A stretch of 64,000 nt of DNA from assembly GCA_026018925.1 (NCBI GenBank), contig JAKSZU010000004.1, forward strand, positions 39,885,233 through 39,949,232, in the 5' to 3' direction. Shown here in pieces: positions 54,060 through 63,945 of this stretch. Origin of the DNA: Tupaia tana (Eukaryota; Chordata; Mammalia; Scandentia; Tupaiidae). Position numbers and translations under genes: made by a program. Within the stretch, counting starts at the first letter, position 1; the number at the start of each line of letters is the position of its first letter. The notes below the pieces were generated by a model. That model did no database searches. It saw only the letters and a list, made by a program, of their open reading frames with translations, and was not told where the DNA came from.

Positions 54060-54360
54060 TGTGTATGGTGTTTTTAACAGGAGTCTAGCTGTATAGTGAT
54101 TCTCCTGCCTCAGCCTCCCAAGTTGTCAGGACTACAAGTACATGCCACCATGTCTGACTCTTTCAGTAGTTTTTTGCTATGTTACCCATGCTGGCTACAA
54201 GCTCACGATCCTTCTAAGTCAGCATCCCAAATTGCTAGGATTATAGGAGCATGCCACAACACCCAGTTTTTTAGGGTGGGCCTAGAACTGAGCCCAGGCC
54301 TCTTATGGGGTCTCAGCCTTCCTGCTGAGCATCAGTATTCACTGTATTTATCATGACTGA
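54060..54360 (-). mobile_element. tRNA/7SL composite SINE, best preserved, dimeric
   Basis: On the plus strand the antisense Alu-like right monomer GTGATTCTCCTGCCTCAGCC, TCCCAAGTTGTCAGGACTAC, AAGTACATGCCACCATGTCT is followed by a linker (TTTTTTGCTATGTTACCCAT) and a second monomer CATCCCAAATTGCTAGGATT, ATAGGAGCATGCCACAACAC. The tRNA-like part follows (TTTTTTAGGGTGGGCCTAGA, ACTGAGCCCAGGCCTC). A 7SL origin is clear from the paired 'cctcccaa.t.ctaggattata.g.atgccac' blocks. It inserted into the old L1. Confidence 0.87.
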
Positions 54361-54931
54361 ACCCAATTTTCTTTGGGAGGTTTTAGGCATATTTTACTAT
54401 TGTGCACCTAGGAGTGGTCTTCTTTGCACTTCCTTTTAGAGTTCATAGAAATCCTTAAATCACACTGATGTGATACTGTTTATCAATTTCTGAAAATTCT
54501 CAACTACTTAAGGAAAATTACTCTTGCCCCACTCCCTTCTTCTCTTCTTTCTGTGAATGCAATTATATTTAAATTAAGTCTTCTCACCATGCTCCTGTCA
54601 TTCTTTTGTGTATTTTTTTCTCTTTACACATCAATTTGCAAACTTTCTTGAACTGTATTCTAATTTACTATTGTTCTCTTTGACAGGGCCTAATTTGTTG
54701 TTATAACACATCTATCAAGTTTTTATTTCTGTTATTATATTTCTCACATACACAGATGATTTTCTTTATAAATAGAGCAGTTCTTTCTCTCTGCATTTTC
54801 CTCCTTTTCAGGAGTATATTAATAGCTAATGCTCTGTCTCGTTACTTCAATATCTGGATTACACATGAGTCTATTTCTATTCCAAACTTTCTTTGCCACT
54901 TGATCCTTCTTCCTTAAAGATCTATTAATTC

Positions 54932-55204
54932 TTTTTTTTTTTTTCTTTTGGAGAGGTTTTTCTCTATAGGGCACGTGCGCTCGCCAGACAGACAGAGAGA
55001 GACATAGAGACAGAAAGCGAGAAATCACCCCCCGGGTGGGATGGTCACATCGCAATCCCTTCTCCTCCAATCTCCTCTCGGGATATTGGGCACGCACGCA
55101 CACGTGACCAGCGTGAGTTTTAAGCCACCAGGTCTGGGACGAGAACCGCGGTCAACTACATGGGAGTCCAGCGACATAGCCATTACACTAACTACTGGTT
55201 CCCC
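54932..55204 (-). mobile_element. SINE-A, young
   Basis: Poly-T, GGAGAGGTTTTTCTCTATAG, GGCACGTGCGCTCGCCAGAC, ... GAACCGCGGTCAACTACATG, ... ACTACTGGTTCCCC. The 16-bp TSD AAAGATCTATTAATTC is at 54916-54931 and 55205-55220, perfect. Confidence 0.96.
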
Positions 55205-55425
55205 AAAGATCTATTAATTCTTGATTAAACATTAGAAATTTTATAAAGTAACTATGGTGTTTGGGCCAGCAGGTGATGTGTATCTCATTGTAGTTTCAGT
55301 TTGCATTTCCCTTATAAAAAGAGATTTTGAACATCTTTTCAGATGCCTTTTGGCCATTCCTACGTCTTCCTCAGAGGGTTATATATTCATTTGCCCATTT
55401 TTTAACTGAATTATTAATTTTTTTA

Positions 55426-55674
55426 GAGGTTTTTGCTATAGGGCACGTGCGCTCGCCAGACAGACTTAGAGAGACAGAGAGAAAGAATGCGAGAAATCAC
55501 CCCCCAGGGGGTATGGCCACGCCGCAATCCCTTCTCCTCCATTCTCCTCTCGGGATCTTGGGCACGCACGCACATGCGCCCGGCGTGAGTTTAAGCCACC
55601 GAGTCCAGGACGCAAACCGCGGTCAACTACATGGGAGTCCAGCAACATAGCCATTATGCTAACTGCTGGTCCCA
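55426..55674 (-). mobile_element. SINE-A, young, in L1
   Basis: GAGGTTTTTGCTATAGGGCA, CGTGCGCTCGCCAGACAGAC, ... CAAACCGCGGTCAACTACAT, ... CTAACTGCTGGTCCC. The 18-bp TSD GAATTATTAATTTTTTTA is at 55408-55425 and 55675-55692, perfect. Confidence 0.96.
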
Positions 55675-56245
55675 GAATTATTAATTTTTTTATAGGTGAG
55701 CTGCTTGAGGTCTGTATATACTCTGGTTATTTTCCTTTGTCTGAGAAATAATTTGCAAATATTTTCTTCTAATCTGAGGATTGTTTTTTTCACTCTAATC
55801 GTTGTCTTCTTTGTTGTGAGGAACCTTTTAAACTTGATGTAATCCCAGTTGTGTATTTTGTACCTGTGCTTAAGGAGTCCTATTTAAGAAATCCTTGCCT
55901 CCTCCAATGTCTTCAAGAGTCTCCCATAAATATTCTTCTGGTAGTTTTATAGTTTGAAGCTTTATATTTAAATTTTTGTTCCATTTTGAGTTGATTCTTG
56001 TGAATGGTGAGAGATAGGGGTCCAGTTTCATTTTTTTACAGGTGGATATCCATTCTTCCAGCACCATTTGCTGAAAAGACTTTCTTTTCTCCACTGCATT
56101 GTCTTGAACTCTTTGTGAAATATCAGTTGGGCATATGATTTGGAGTTTATTTCTCTAGTTTCTGTTTTGTTCCATTGGCCTCTGGGCTTATATTTGTGCC
56201 AGTTTCATGCTAGTTTTATTTTTTAAGAATTGTTTTATTTCACTT

Positions 56246-56246
<1 letters not shown>

Positions 56247-56293
<47 letters not shown>

Positions 56294-56426
56294 ACCAGAG
56301 AGGGACAGAGCAAGAGCGAGAAAGACACAGAGAGAGAGAAAGCAAGCCACCAGGTCTGGGACTCCAATTGCAGTTGGCCATGTGGAAGTCCAGCATCCTA
56401 AACCACTATGCCACCTGCCAGCCCCC
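56247..56426 (-). mobile_element. SINE-A short subtype with (TA)n tail, in L1
   Basis: A (TA)n microsatellite at about 56247-56291 replaces the tail. Then TTGACCAGAGAGGGACAGAG, a GA-rich run, and directly AAGCCACCAGGTCTGGGACT, CCAATTGCAGTTGGCCATGT, ... CCACCTGCCAGCCCCC. The direct join confirms the short form. Confidence 0.88.
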
Positions 56427-57000
56427 ATACCATTTTGATTATCACCACTTTGTAATATATTTTGAAATCAGGAATGAGTATTATACTTTTTTCTTTTTAC
56501 ACAGTATTGCCTTGGCAATACAGGGTCTTTTTTGATTTAAGACAAATTTATTGTTGTTTTTCTATTTTTGTGAAGAATGGCACCAGCAATTGGATTGGAA
56601 TTGCACTCACTGAATACATAAATTAATCTGGGTAGACCTGACATTTTGATTATATTGATTATTTTAGTCCAAGAACTGAAAAGATGTCTTTATATTTTTT
56701 GGACAATAGTCAATTTCTTTTTCTTAGTTTGTCATAGTTATCCTTGCAGAGGTCTTTCACCTCCTTGATTAGGTTTATTCCTAGAAACCTTATTCATTTT
56801 GCGGATATTATAAATAGGATTGCTTTCTTCAGTTCTGTCTGTCTGCTCATTGTTAGTATATAAAAAATGCTATAGATTTTTCAATATTGATTTTTGTATC
56901 CTGCTACTTTACTAAATTCATTTATGTTTGATGTTGTGTTTTATTGTTTTAATTTTTTAACTTTTCCATTACCTTCATAATAAATGTAAATTCTGTAAAC

Positions 57001-57416
57001 TAATAAAATTAAAGGTTACTTTGATATGTGTTTTTCAGTATGTATAACTCATTATAGGGTGTAATTCTAGATTCACAATGTATAATTAAAGTCACAGTTA
57101 TAAGCCACTATATATTTGTTACTGGCTTTTTATTTTATTGTTTACTTGTACATGTAAGAATACATGGGATGTATCTGTGGAAACACTCTACAAAAAGAAT
57201 TTAAAATAAATATTTTTATTAGAACAGGTTGCATTTGGAAGAGATTTGCTTTTACCCTGAGGCAGTCTGTTATAAATATAAAACATACCACTATGGCTTA
57301 AATCTAACAATTGCCATTAAAATGAAAATCTACCAAGCATTTAAAATTTGTATAGACTTTGTTAAGTCAGTAACACATAAGTCAGAATTATATATTTAAC
57401 ATCTGGGCATATGTCA
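57001..57416. other. No gene recognised
   Basis: AT-rich and unassigned. It may include further decayed L1. Confidence 0.4.
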
Positions 57417-57428
57417 TCATCACTTAAT

Positions 57429-57680
57429 TAATTTTTCCCCATAGGATATGTGTGCTCAACGGAAAGTGACAGAGAAAGACAGTGAAAGGGAAAGTGAGTA
57501 ATCACGTCCCAGGTGGGATGGTCATGCTGCAATCCCTTGGATTTGGGGATTTTCTTCCTTGGATTTGGGGCACACCTGCACATGTGCCTCACGTGATTTT
57601 CAAGGCACCTGGCCCAGTACCGAGCCATGGTCAGCCATATGAGAGTCCAGTGCCTTAATCACCAATCACTTGCCAACCCC
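57429..57680 (-). mobile_element. SINE-A, older copy with internal local duplication
   Basis: CCCCATAGGATATGTGTGCT, GATGGTCATGCTGCAATCCC, a repeated TTGGATTTGGGG unit (57537-57548 and 57560-57571), the B-box region GTACCGAGCCATGGTCAGCC, and the end ACTTGCCAACCCC. The TSD TCATCACTTAAT is at 57417-57428 and 57681-57692. Confidence 0.9.
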
Positions 57681-57692
57681 TCATCACTTAAT

Positions 57693-58123
57693 ATTTTGAA
57701 GTCATAGAATTACATATTGAAAAATATTTGTGGAGCAAAGAATTTAAGCAGTTATGTAGCTACATGGGTACAGGCAAAATATAGAAAGATAAATGAAATA
57801 ATATACGACAAAAGGTAATATTTCTAATGAATTCCATATTCTACTATTGTGAAAAAGTTATATTTATCTAAGTCATATCTAAATATAATAGAACAAGCCA
57901 GTATGCTAAAAAAAAGTGCATTAAAAATAGAAGTATCAAGCAGGCAACAAAGGCAGGCTTCAGATGTCCATGTGAAAGAAGGTATTTCCTTCCTGTGTTT
58001 AGTCCTATATCTGTATCTCCTATGGGTTCAAACAAGCAGCACTTAATCAGCAGCATTATCTGCCTTGGTTAATCTACCTAGGGATGGTTGCTCTATGCTT
58101 TTCACAGCTATTCTCTCTCTCTT

Positions 58124-58179
<56 letters not shown>

Positions 58180-58675
58180 TGTGTGTCTTTGGTTTAGTAT
58201 CTTTTATCTTCAATGCTTTGTTTCAGAAATTGGAAATACAGTAAACAGAGAAACTACCTTCATCATGCTTATATTCCAGTAGAGGACATGGAAAATAAAC
58301 CCATAAATGTATGATTCGATATGAGTTATCAATAACTTTTATGGGCAAGAATTGTTTGGGGAACAGGATAGACTAAGAAGAGAGTCTATTCAGATAGAGC
58401 TGTTAGTAAATAATAGCTCACACGAGTCAATGTGAATAAACTACTCAGAAAATATTCTGTTCTCAAAAAGCAGTAGATTTTAATTTTATCATCAGAATTT
58501 AGAGTCATTAGAAACAAATACAGAAAGTAAGTCTAATATTTCAAAACTGTGAATGGTTGAAAGTGACTTGATTCAAGTAATATCTGTCCTTCTCAGTCTA
58601 CTCATTACTTTTAAATACTCTTTTACATAGAATTATTTATTTAATTTTATTATTATTATTATTTTATTAATTTTT
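57693..58675. other. No gene recognised
   Basis: Unassigned apart from the microsatellite at 58108-58190. The overlapping opposite frames at 57849-58056 share the same DNA and have no motif. Confidence 0.4.
58108..58190. repeat. Compound (CT)n(GT)n microsatellite
   Basis: A run of CT units (about 58108-58161) switches to GT units (about 58162-58186). Confidence 0.92.
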
Positions 58676-58679
58676 TTAA

Positions 58680-59160
58680 AAATTTAATACATTTAATCAC
58701 TATACATTACTTTACTTGTAAGTTGAATTCACCCAGCGTGAATACACTTCACATCAGTCCGGTTGAGGATACAAAACACATTATCATCACAAATAATAAC
58801 TCACTCTGTGTCCCATAAATGTCCAGCCTTCTCTATTTTCCTCCTTTATTTCCTTCTCTTATGGCCCGGCAACTTACAATGGTGGAGCTAACCTAAGTAT
58901 CTGTTTTCAAACAATGGGCATATTGGCTCTAGGGAGAGTAGACTAGGTTATCCACAAGTCTTCTGTTTTTTTTTGTGGCAATACTCTCAATTATGCATGA
59001 GATAACTTACATAAATAAGATTAATGTTTCATCTTTTCTATGTTCCACAAAATTTCCAGGTTTTTTTGTTTGTTTGTTTTGCAAAACATGAGCATAGGTC
59101 TATGATAGTCTCAATTAGCATGATTTGGTTTAAGGTTCTTGATTCCTAACTTTGAGATCT
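58680..59160 (-). mobile_element. L1 3' UTR end, antisense
   Basis: The plus strand CATTTAATCACTATACATTA, CTTGTAAGTTGAATTCACCC, AGCGTGAATACACTTCACAT and AACTCACTCTGTGTCCCATA is the reverse complement of the L1 3' end signature in this window (GTGGGACACAGA ... TATAGTGATTGAATG). A TTA-rich tail precedes it (58640-58680). Beyond about 58900 the match is weaker. Confidence 0.75.
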
Positions 59161-59236
59161 ATGAAATATTTAACTTTTGAGAAATAAAAAGACAGAAAGA
59201 ACAAAGAAAGAAAGAAAAGAGAGAAAAAGAAGAAAG

Positions 59237-60240
59237 GACAATTACATTACAGACAATCAGTATAGTTTGTTAAACCAATCTTGGATGTTGCTTATCAAAA
59301 TTCAATACAGAATAAACAACTCTCTAAGGAAGACATATGAACAGTCAAAAAATATATGAAAAAATGTTCAACATCCCTTATCATAAAAGGACATGCAGAT
59401 CAAAAACACAATGAAATGCCACCTAACACCAGTCAGAATGGCAAAGATTAAAATAATAAAAAATGATAAGTGCTGGAGGGGATGTGGTGAGATGGGAACA
59501 CTCCTACATTGTTGGTGGTGATGTAAATTGGCCCAGCCACTGTGGAGAACAATATGGAGGTTCCTCAAAGACCAAATAGAACTACCATATGACCCAGCAA
59601 TTTCACTCCTGGGTGTCCCAAAGGACAGGAGAATGCTCAGTCAGAAAACCGCTTGCACAACTATATTTATTGCAGTATTATTTATGATTGCTAAGACATG
59701 AACCAACCCAAATGTCTACTAACAGATGAATGCACTGAAAAAATGTGCCACATATACTCTATGGAATACTATGCAGTCATAAAAAAACAACAAGGCCCTG
59801 GTATTTGATAGAAAGTGGACAAATATGGAAGATTTGTTGCTGAGTGAAACAAGTCAGGTTATAAAAGATAGAACAAACATCACTTCACAAAATGATTTTG
59901 ACTAGAATGTCTTATTCTGTCTCCACTTAACATATACCAATTGTCCACACTTTATGGTAGAGACTGAAAGTCGGAAGGACATAAAAGCATTAAAAATTGT
60001 TATGGATAATAGAAACAAAGTGGAAGAAGAGTATGGAAGGGGAAGAACATAGGAAAGGAAGTTTGGGGGGGAAAATAGAGAGGTAAAACATTTGTGGGAC
60101 ACAGATATGGTTTATTATCTGTTGATAAGGATGTGTATAGTATTCTCAACTGGGCTGGACTGAGGTGTATATAATGCTGGGTAAAGTCTCTTTACAATCC
60201 AAATGATGTATAGTGATTGAATGGATAAATAATAATAATA
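59237..60240 (+). mobile_element. L1 3' part (ORF2 C-terminus plus full 3' UTR)
   Basis: AACATCCCTTATCATAAAAG, GACATGCAGATCAAAAACAC, AATGAAATGCCACCTAACAC, GGGATGTGGTGAGATGGGAA, CATATGACCCAGCAATTTCA and ATGGAATACTATGCAGTCAT are canonical L1 ORF2 3' sequence. The 3' UTR (CACACTTTATGGTAGAGACT ... GTGGGACACAGATATGG ... TATAGTGATTGAATGGATAA) ends in a TAA-rich tail. Reading frames are broken. It is the best preserved 3' end of the lineage's L1 in the window. Confidence 0.92.
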
Positions 60241-60568
60241 ACAAAGAAAAAATTCACTACAAACATTAAGTATCATGAGCTAAAGTTTCTGTATTTCAAG
60301 AGATATTTCAACCATAAAAATTCATCACAATACAATTAGAGAATTGATATTTTCTTCCCAATAATTTTTCCATTGAAATTACTTTGCAACTTTAGAAAAA
60401 CAAAGGAAATAGCAAACCCAAAAACTTCATTTAAATACTACTCTTCAGATGTTCAGAGTTGTTCTCCTCAGAACTTAAGAGTTGTTTACTTCTTACCAAT
60501 TAACTTTTTTTATGCTGTATTTTGTCAACAGTCAAGCTTTCATTGGATCTAAAATCTGTATAATTTGT

Positions 60569-60833
60569 GGGACCAGCAGTTAGCATAATGGCTATGTTGC
60601 TGGACTCCCATGTAGCTGACCACGGTTCACGCCCCGGACCCGGTGGCTTAGAACTCACGCCGGGAGCGTGTGCGTGCGTGCCCAAGATCCCGAGAGGAGA
60701 ATGGAGAAGAAGGGATTGCAGCGTGGTCATCCCCCCTGGGGGGTGATTTCTCGCTTTCTGTCTCTCTGTCTCTCTCTGTCTGGCGAGCGCACGCACCCTA
60801 TAGCAAAAACCTCTCCAAAAAAAAAAAAAAAAA
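60569..60833 (+). mobile_element. SINE-A, young
   Basis: GGGACCAGCAGTTAGCATAA, TGGCTATGTTGCTGGACTCC, GGTTCACGCCCCGGACCCGG, GTGTGCGTGCGTGCCCAAGA, CTGGCGAGCGCACGCACCC and TATAGCAAAAACCTCTCC with an A-tail. TAAAATCTGT recurs at 60550-60559 and 60834-60844, but 9 bp separate the left copy from the SINE, so the TSD is uncertain. Confidence 0.95.
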
Positions 60834-61362
60834 GTAAAATCTGTTTCTTGAAAAAAAATTTGATGGCACTCTCAGTAGACATTTCTATTTCGAGTGTCTC
60901 TGGAAAGGTTTATTATGTTAGTTTCATTCCATCTAGATCTATTCTGTGCAAGAAATTCTGCTAGGCACAAAGAATATAAGGATAAGCAATAGAAAATTAT
61001 TCCTGTAAGAGATGAGAAAGACATAAATTTATAGGAGGATACATTATGTAAGTTTAAATATAAATTTAAGACTGGCTTTCTAACTTATCTTTTCACTTCT
61101 TAAGGAAGAAATTTTCTCTATATTTGTTTGGGTTATGGTTCAAAGCATTGTAATGAATCATAGTGAATGTAGATACAAACTATTTTCTTTCCCTTTTTTT
61201 TGTAAATTAGAGAGGTTTGGCTTAGGTAAAATCATTTTTTTAAAAGTACTCTTTATAAAAATAAGAAAATATGGCCAAGAGATAAAGTAAGTTACAGAGC
61301 ATTTACAAAAATTTTTCTTCAAAGCATTGATTTTCTGAAGTTTTCTTTATAAGACAGTTCTA
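60834..61362. other. No gene recognised
   Basis: Unassigned AT-rich sequence. Confidence 0.4.
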
Positions 61363-61378
61363 GTCAAAATCATTTTGT

Positions 61379-61413
61379 TCCAATTTTAGTATATGTGCTG
61401 CTGAAGCGAGCAC
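61379..61413 (-). pseudogene. RNU6: U6 snRNA 5'-end retropseudogene, 3'-truncated and tailless (35 nt)
   Basis: On the minus strand the insert starts GTGCTCGCTTCAGCAGCACA and continues TATACTAAAATTGGA. This is U6 spliceosomal snRNA nucleotides 1-35, with one difference from the mammalian U6 sequence as I remember it (CTTCGG to CTTCAG, a CpG decay). It starts exactly at U6 nucleotide 1. It is flanked by a perfect 16-bp direct repeat GTCAAAATCATTTTGT (61363-61378 and 61414-61429), the mark of L1 target-primed integration, yet lacks both the 3' two thirds of U6 and any poly(A). It is not functional: no upstream PSE/TATA promoter elements and most of the RNA missing. Confidence 0.93.
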
Positions 61414-61497
61414 GTCAAAATCATTTTGTGAAGTAGTTTGTTATATCCTGTATATAGTCCCAATATATGCATTATATTAAAATTTTCGAGTTCTCTG

Positions 61498-61755
61498 GGG
61501 GGGCCAGAAGGTGACTTAGTGATTAAGGTGCTGGATTCTCACATGGACGTCATGGTTTGAGTCCCAGACATACTGGCTTGAAACTCACACCAGGACACAT
61601 ATATGTGTGTGCCCAAAATCCTGAGAGGAGAATGAAGGGGAAGAGATTATGGCATGGTCACTCCCCTGGGGGCAGTAATTTATCACTTCCTATTTCTCTG
61701 TCTCTGTTACTCTGGAAAGCTCACATACCCTATAGCAAAAATCTCTCCAAAAAGT
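61498..61755 (+). mobile_element. SINE-A, older copy
   Basis: GGGGGGGCCAGAAGGTGACT, GATTAAGGTGCTGGATTCTC, GGTTTGAGTCCCAGACATAC, GTGTGTGCCCAAAATCCTGA, ... CCCTATAGCAAAAATCTCTC and a short A-tail. It has the older GATTAAGG head type. Confidence 0.9.
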
Positions 61756-62083
61756 CTATTTAACTTAGATTTGCTTAGCTTTTCCCTAACTACCTACCCA
61801 CAGAGCCTCTCTTGTGCAATACAAAATAATACTGCATTATGGAAAATGGAAGAATATGTAGAGTTCACAGAACAATAACAACAAAAGAATGCTAAAAGTT
61901 TTTTCTCAAACTTGGGTGTTTTCCACAAACTACACTTGGCGGCCAAGTAATGATAAGAAAATAAAATTAATGTCTTTGAATGGAGATGGAGTATTATATA
62001 ATATATACGTAGTATGAGTCTTGTAAGACAAGAGATCAAAATCTGAAATATTAACTAGAATTCAAAAAGACGAAATATTAGAA
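61756..62083. other. No gene recognised
   Basis: Unassigned. Confidence 0.4.
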
Positions 62084-62100
62084 AAGGCATGAAAATTTCT

Positions 62101-62388
62101 TTCTTTCTTTCTTCTTCTTTTTTTTTTTTTTGAGAAGTTTTTGCCATAGGGTGTGTGTGCTCACCAGAAAGACAGAGAGAGATAGAGAGATAGAAAGTGA
62201 GAAATCACCCCCCCGGGGGGGGGGGGAGGCCATGCCACAATCCCTTCGCCTCCATTTTCCTCTTGGGATCTTGGGTAGGCACACACACACACGCCTGGCA
62301 TGAGTTTAAGCCACCGGGTCTGGGACACGAACCGTAGTCAACTACTTGGGTGTTCAGTGACATAACCATTATGCCAACTACTGGTCCC
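62101..62388 (-). mobile_element. SINE-A with perfect TSD
   Basis: A (TTTC) and poly-T tail, GAGAAGTTTTTGCCATAGGG, TGTGTGTGCTCACCAGAAAG, a CCCCCCCGGGG/G-run at 62210-62227, GGGACACGAACCGTAGTCAA, ... CAACTACTGGTCCC. The 17-bp TSD AAGGCATGAAAATTTCT is at 62084-62100 and 62389-62405. Confidence 0.95.
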
Positions 62389-62479
62389 AAGGCATGAAAA
62401 TTTCTAAAAAGAGCCTGTTTACTGGTTAGCTACAAGTGATCTGGATTCAGACTTCTGTTAAAATTAACTCCAAATATTA

Positions 62480-63015
62480 GGACACCAGACAATCCAGTGT
62501 GGAAAATATATCTTTAGCAAATGGTACTGGAAAAACTAGGTATCTACTGCAGAAAGATGAAACTGGATTCCTATGTCTCACCACTAACAAAAATCAGCTT
62601 AAAATGGACCAAAGATCTAAACCTCAAACTATAAAACAACTGGTGGAAAACACAGGGGAAACTCTTACAGACATTGGAGTAAGCAAAGACTCCTTAAATA
62701 AGACCCCTAAAGAACAGGCAATAATCCACAAAATAGACGAGTGAGATTACATCAGACTAAAAAGCTTCTGCATAGCAAAAGAAACAATGATTAGAATGAA
62801 TTAGAATGAACTGACAACACTCAAAATGGGAGAATATATTTGCAAAGTATGCCTCAAATAAGGAATTGATAACCAGAATATAGAGGGAACTCAAGCAGCT
62901 AACCCGAAGCAAAATAATCAACCCAATGAAAAGATATGCAATGTATTCATGCTGGGTAAATTAATTTTGTATGCTGTAATGATATTCAATGATTGAATGT
63001 AAAAATAATAATAAT
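62480..63015 (+). mobile_element. L1 fragment with internal ORF2-to-3' UTR deletion
   Basis: AAATGGTACTGGAAAAACTA, GCAGAAAGATGAAACTGGAT, AAAATGGACCAAAGATCTAA, ACACAGGGGAAACTCTTACA and AAGCTTCTGCATAGCAAAAG are ORF2 sequence. At about 62938-62950 (AAAAGATATGCAATGTATTC) it jumps to ATGCTGGGTAAATTAATTTT, ... GATATTCAATGATTGAATGT, the 3' UTR end. A partial ORF2 frame (62499-62744) survives. More than 1 kb between is missing. Confidence 0.88.
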
Positions 63016-63277
63016 GATAACTCCAAATATCTTACCAATGTGACCTTGTGGGCTTCTATTTTCCTACAAGTAAAATAAAAATAATTATAGAGGCTACCAC
63101 AAGCACATATTATGATCATTAAATTAGTTAATATTGGTAAAGCCCTTACAACTATGTACAGCACATTAAAAACAGCACTTAAATTTATAAACATAATATA
63201 TTCACAGTTATTGTTTAACTAAAATTTTTAGTTAATGGATCGTCTTCCTCTAATGATGAAATTCCATTTTTCTTACA

Positions 63278-63531
63278 GTTTTTTTTAGAGGTTTTTGCCT
63301 TAGGACATGTGTACTTGCCAGAGAGAGACACAGAGACAGACACATTGTAAGTGAAAGCTCGCCCCCAGGAAGAATGGCCACACCACAATCCCTTCTCCTT
63401 CATTCTCCTCCTGGGATATTGGGCACGTATGCACACATGCCTATGTGAGTTTCAAGCCACCAGGTCTGAGCTCAAACTATGGTCGGCCTTGTGGGAGTCC
63501 AGCGACATAACTGCTATGCCATCTGCTGGCC
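63278..63531 (-). mobile_element. SINE-A
   Basis: AGAGGTTTTTGCCTTAGGAC, ATGTGTACTTGCCAGAGAGA, GGGATATTGGGCACGTATGC, GAGCTCAAACTATGGTCGGC, ... CCATCTGCTGGCCC. TSD CCATTTTTCTTACA (63264-63277) versus CCATTTTTTCTTACA (63532-63546). Confidence 0.94.
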
Positions 63532-63789
63532 CCATTTTTTCTTACAAATTTAAACTTCTTGGAAAATTTATAAAATGTGTTTAAGAAAAGAATAGAGGGA
63601 ATATTTCTTTGTAAGTGTGGCCAAATCTTCAGCCCATATTCATATCCAATACCCTAGGGTATATTCGTTGGAGAAAACCAAGTAACTTCATATAATGAGA
63701 ACAACAGTTATTTTCTGTATTGGTCCCTGTTGACCTCAATGCTTTCTGTGGACCTTGGTTATGCAATGTTAATAATAAGAGAATATTTA

Positions 63790-63945
63790 CCAAATGTGTA
63801 TCATGGGCCTATGCTATTCTTAGAAATTTATACTTTATTTTTTCATTTTATCTCTACAACAATCCTATGAGCTGGTTGTTCTTATTATCTTCTTTGTATA
63901 GATGAGCAAATAATGGAAATTATTTTCTTACTATAAACTATAAGG
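63790..63945 (+). mobile_element. MIR fragment
   Basis: CAAATGTGTATCATGGGCCT, ATTTTATCTCTACAACAATC, CTATGAGCTGGTTGTTCTTA, TTATCTTCTTTGTATAGATG and AGCAAATAATGG match the MIR 'tcatttaatcctcacaacaaccctatgaggt.ggt.ctattattatccc.attttacagatgaggaaac' core. Confidence 0.82.

Larger units (their letters stand above)
48640..54930 (-). mobile_element. Old near-full-length L1, antisense, with later insertions
   Basis: The plus strand follows antisense L1 from its 3' part (ACCATTGGTATTATCCATTT, TATTTTCCTGATGGTTAATG near 49080-49165) through ORF2 (TGAATCTTGGATTAATCTGG near 49979; ATTCTTAGGTATCTGATATT; GTGGTAATAATGGACATCCT; GGAGTAACTCAACTTGTTCA; TTTCACTGTGGTCAGCAAAT; GCAATCTGTGTCTGAAATTT) to sequence resembling old L1 5' regions (53750-54000 and 54410-54780, e.g. 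CAATTTCTGAAAATTCTCAA). All frames are broken. Insertions: a possible L1 3' tail piece (50365-50480), SINE-B (51938-52147), an unexplained block (52860-53400) and a 7SL composite (54060-54360). It is probably a mid-age L1 (L1ME/L1MA style). Ends are approximate. Confidence 0.8.
55265..57000 (-). mobile_element. L1 fragment (ORF2 region), antisense, younger than 48640-54930
   Basis: TATCTCATTGTAGTTTCAGT, TTGCATTTCCC, AATAATTTGCAAATATTTTC, CCATTTTGAGTTGATTCTTG, AGATAGGGGTCCAGTTTCAT, CCAGCACCATTTGCTGAAAA, CAGCAATTGGATTGGAATTG and CCTGCTACTTTACTAAATTC are in the correct antisense order for ORF2. A 74-codon piece of ORF2-like frame survives at 55870-56094 on the minus strand, otherwise broken. Two SINEs inserted in it. 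Confidence 0.9.

Noticed and set aside
55263-55276. GGGCCAGCAGGTG, possible 5' fragment of a short SINE-A
   Set aside because: A 13-nt match with no TSD at an L1 edge. Chance cannot be excluded.
58640-60240. Head-to-head L1 pieces as a twin-priming inversion of one L1
   Set aside because: Both pieces carry their own 3' UTR terminus, so they are two separate insertions. Twin priming yields only one 3' end.
61379-61413. Functional U6 gene
   Set aside because: Only nucleotides 1-35 are present, without upstream promoter elements or a terminator.
787-63531. Regularly spaced repeats as a CRISPR-like array
   Set aside because: The repeats are about 265-bp dispersed SINEs in both orientations with TSDs and irregular spacing, in eukaryotic DNA.
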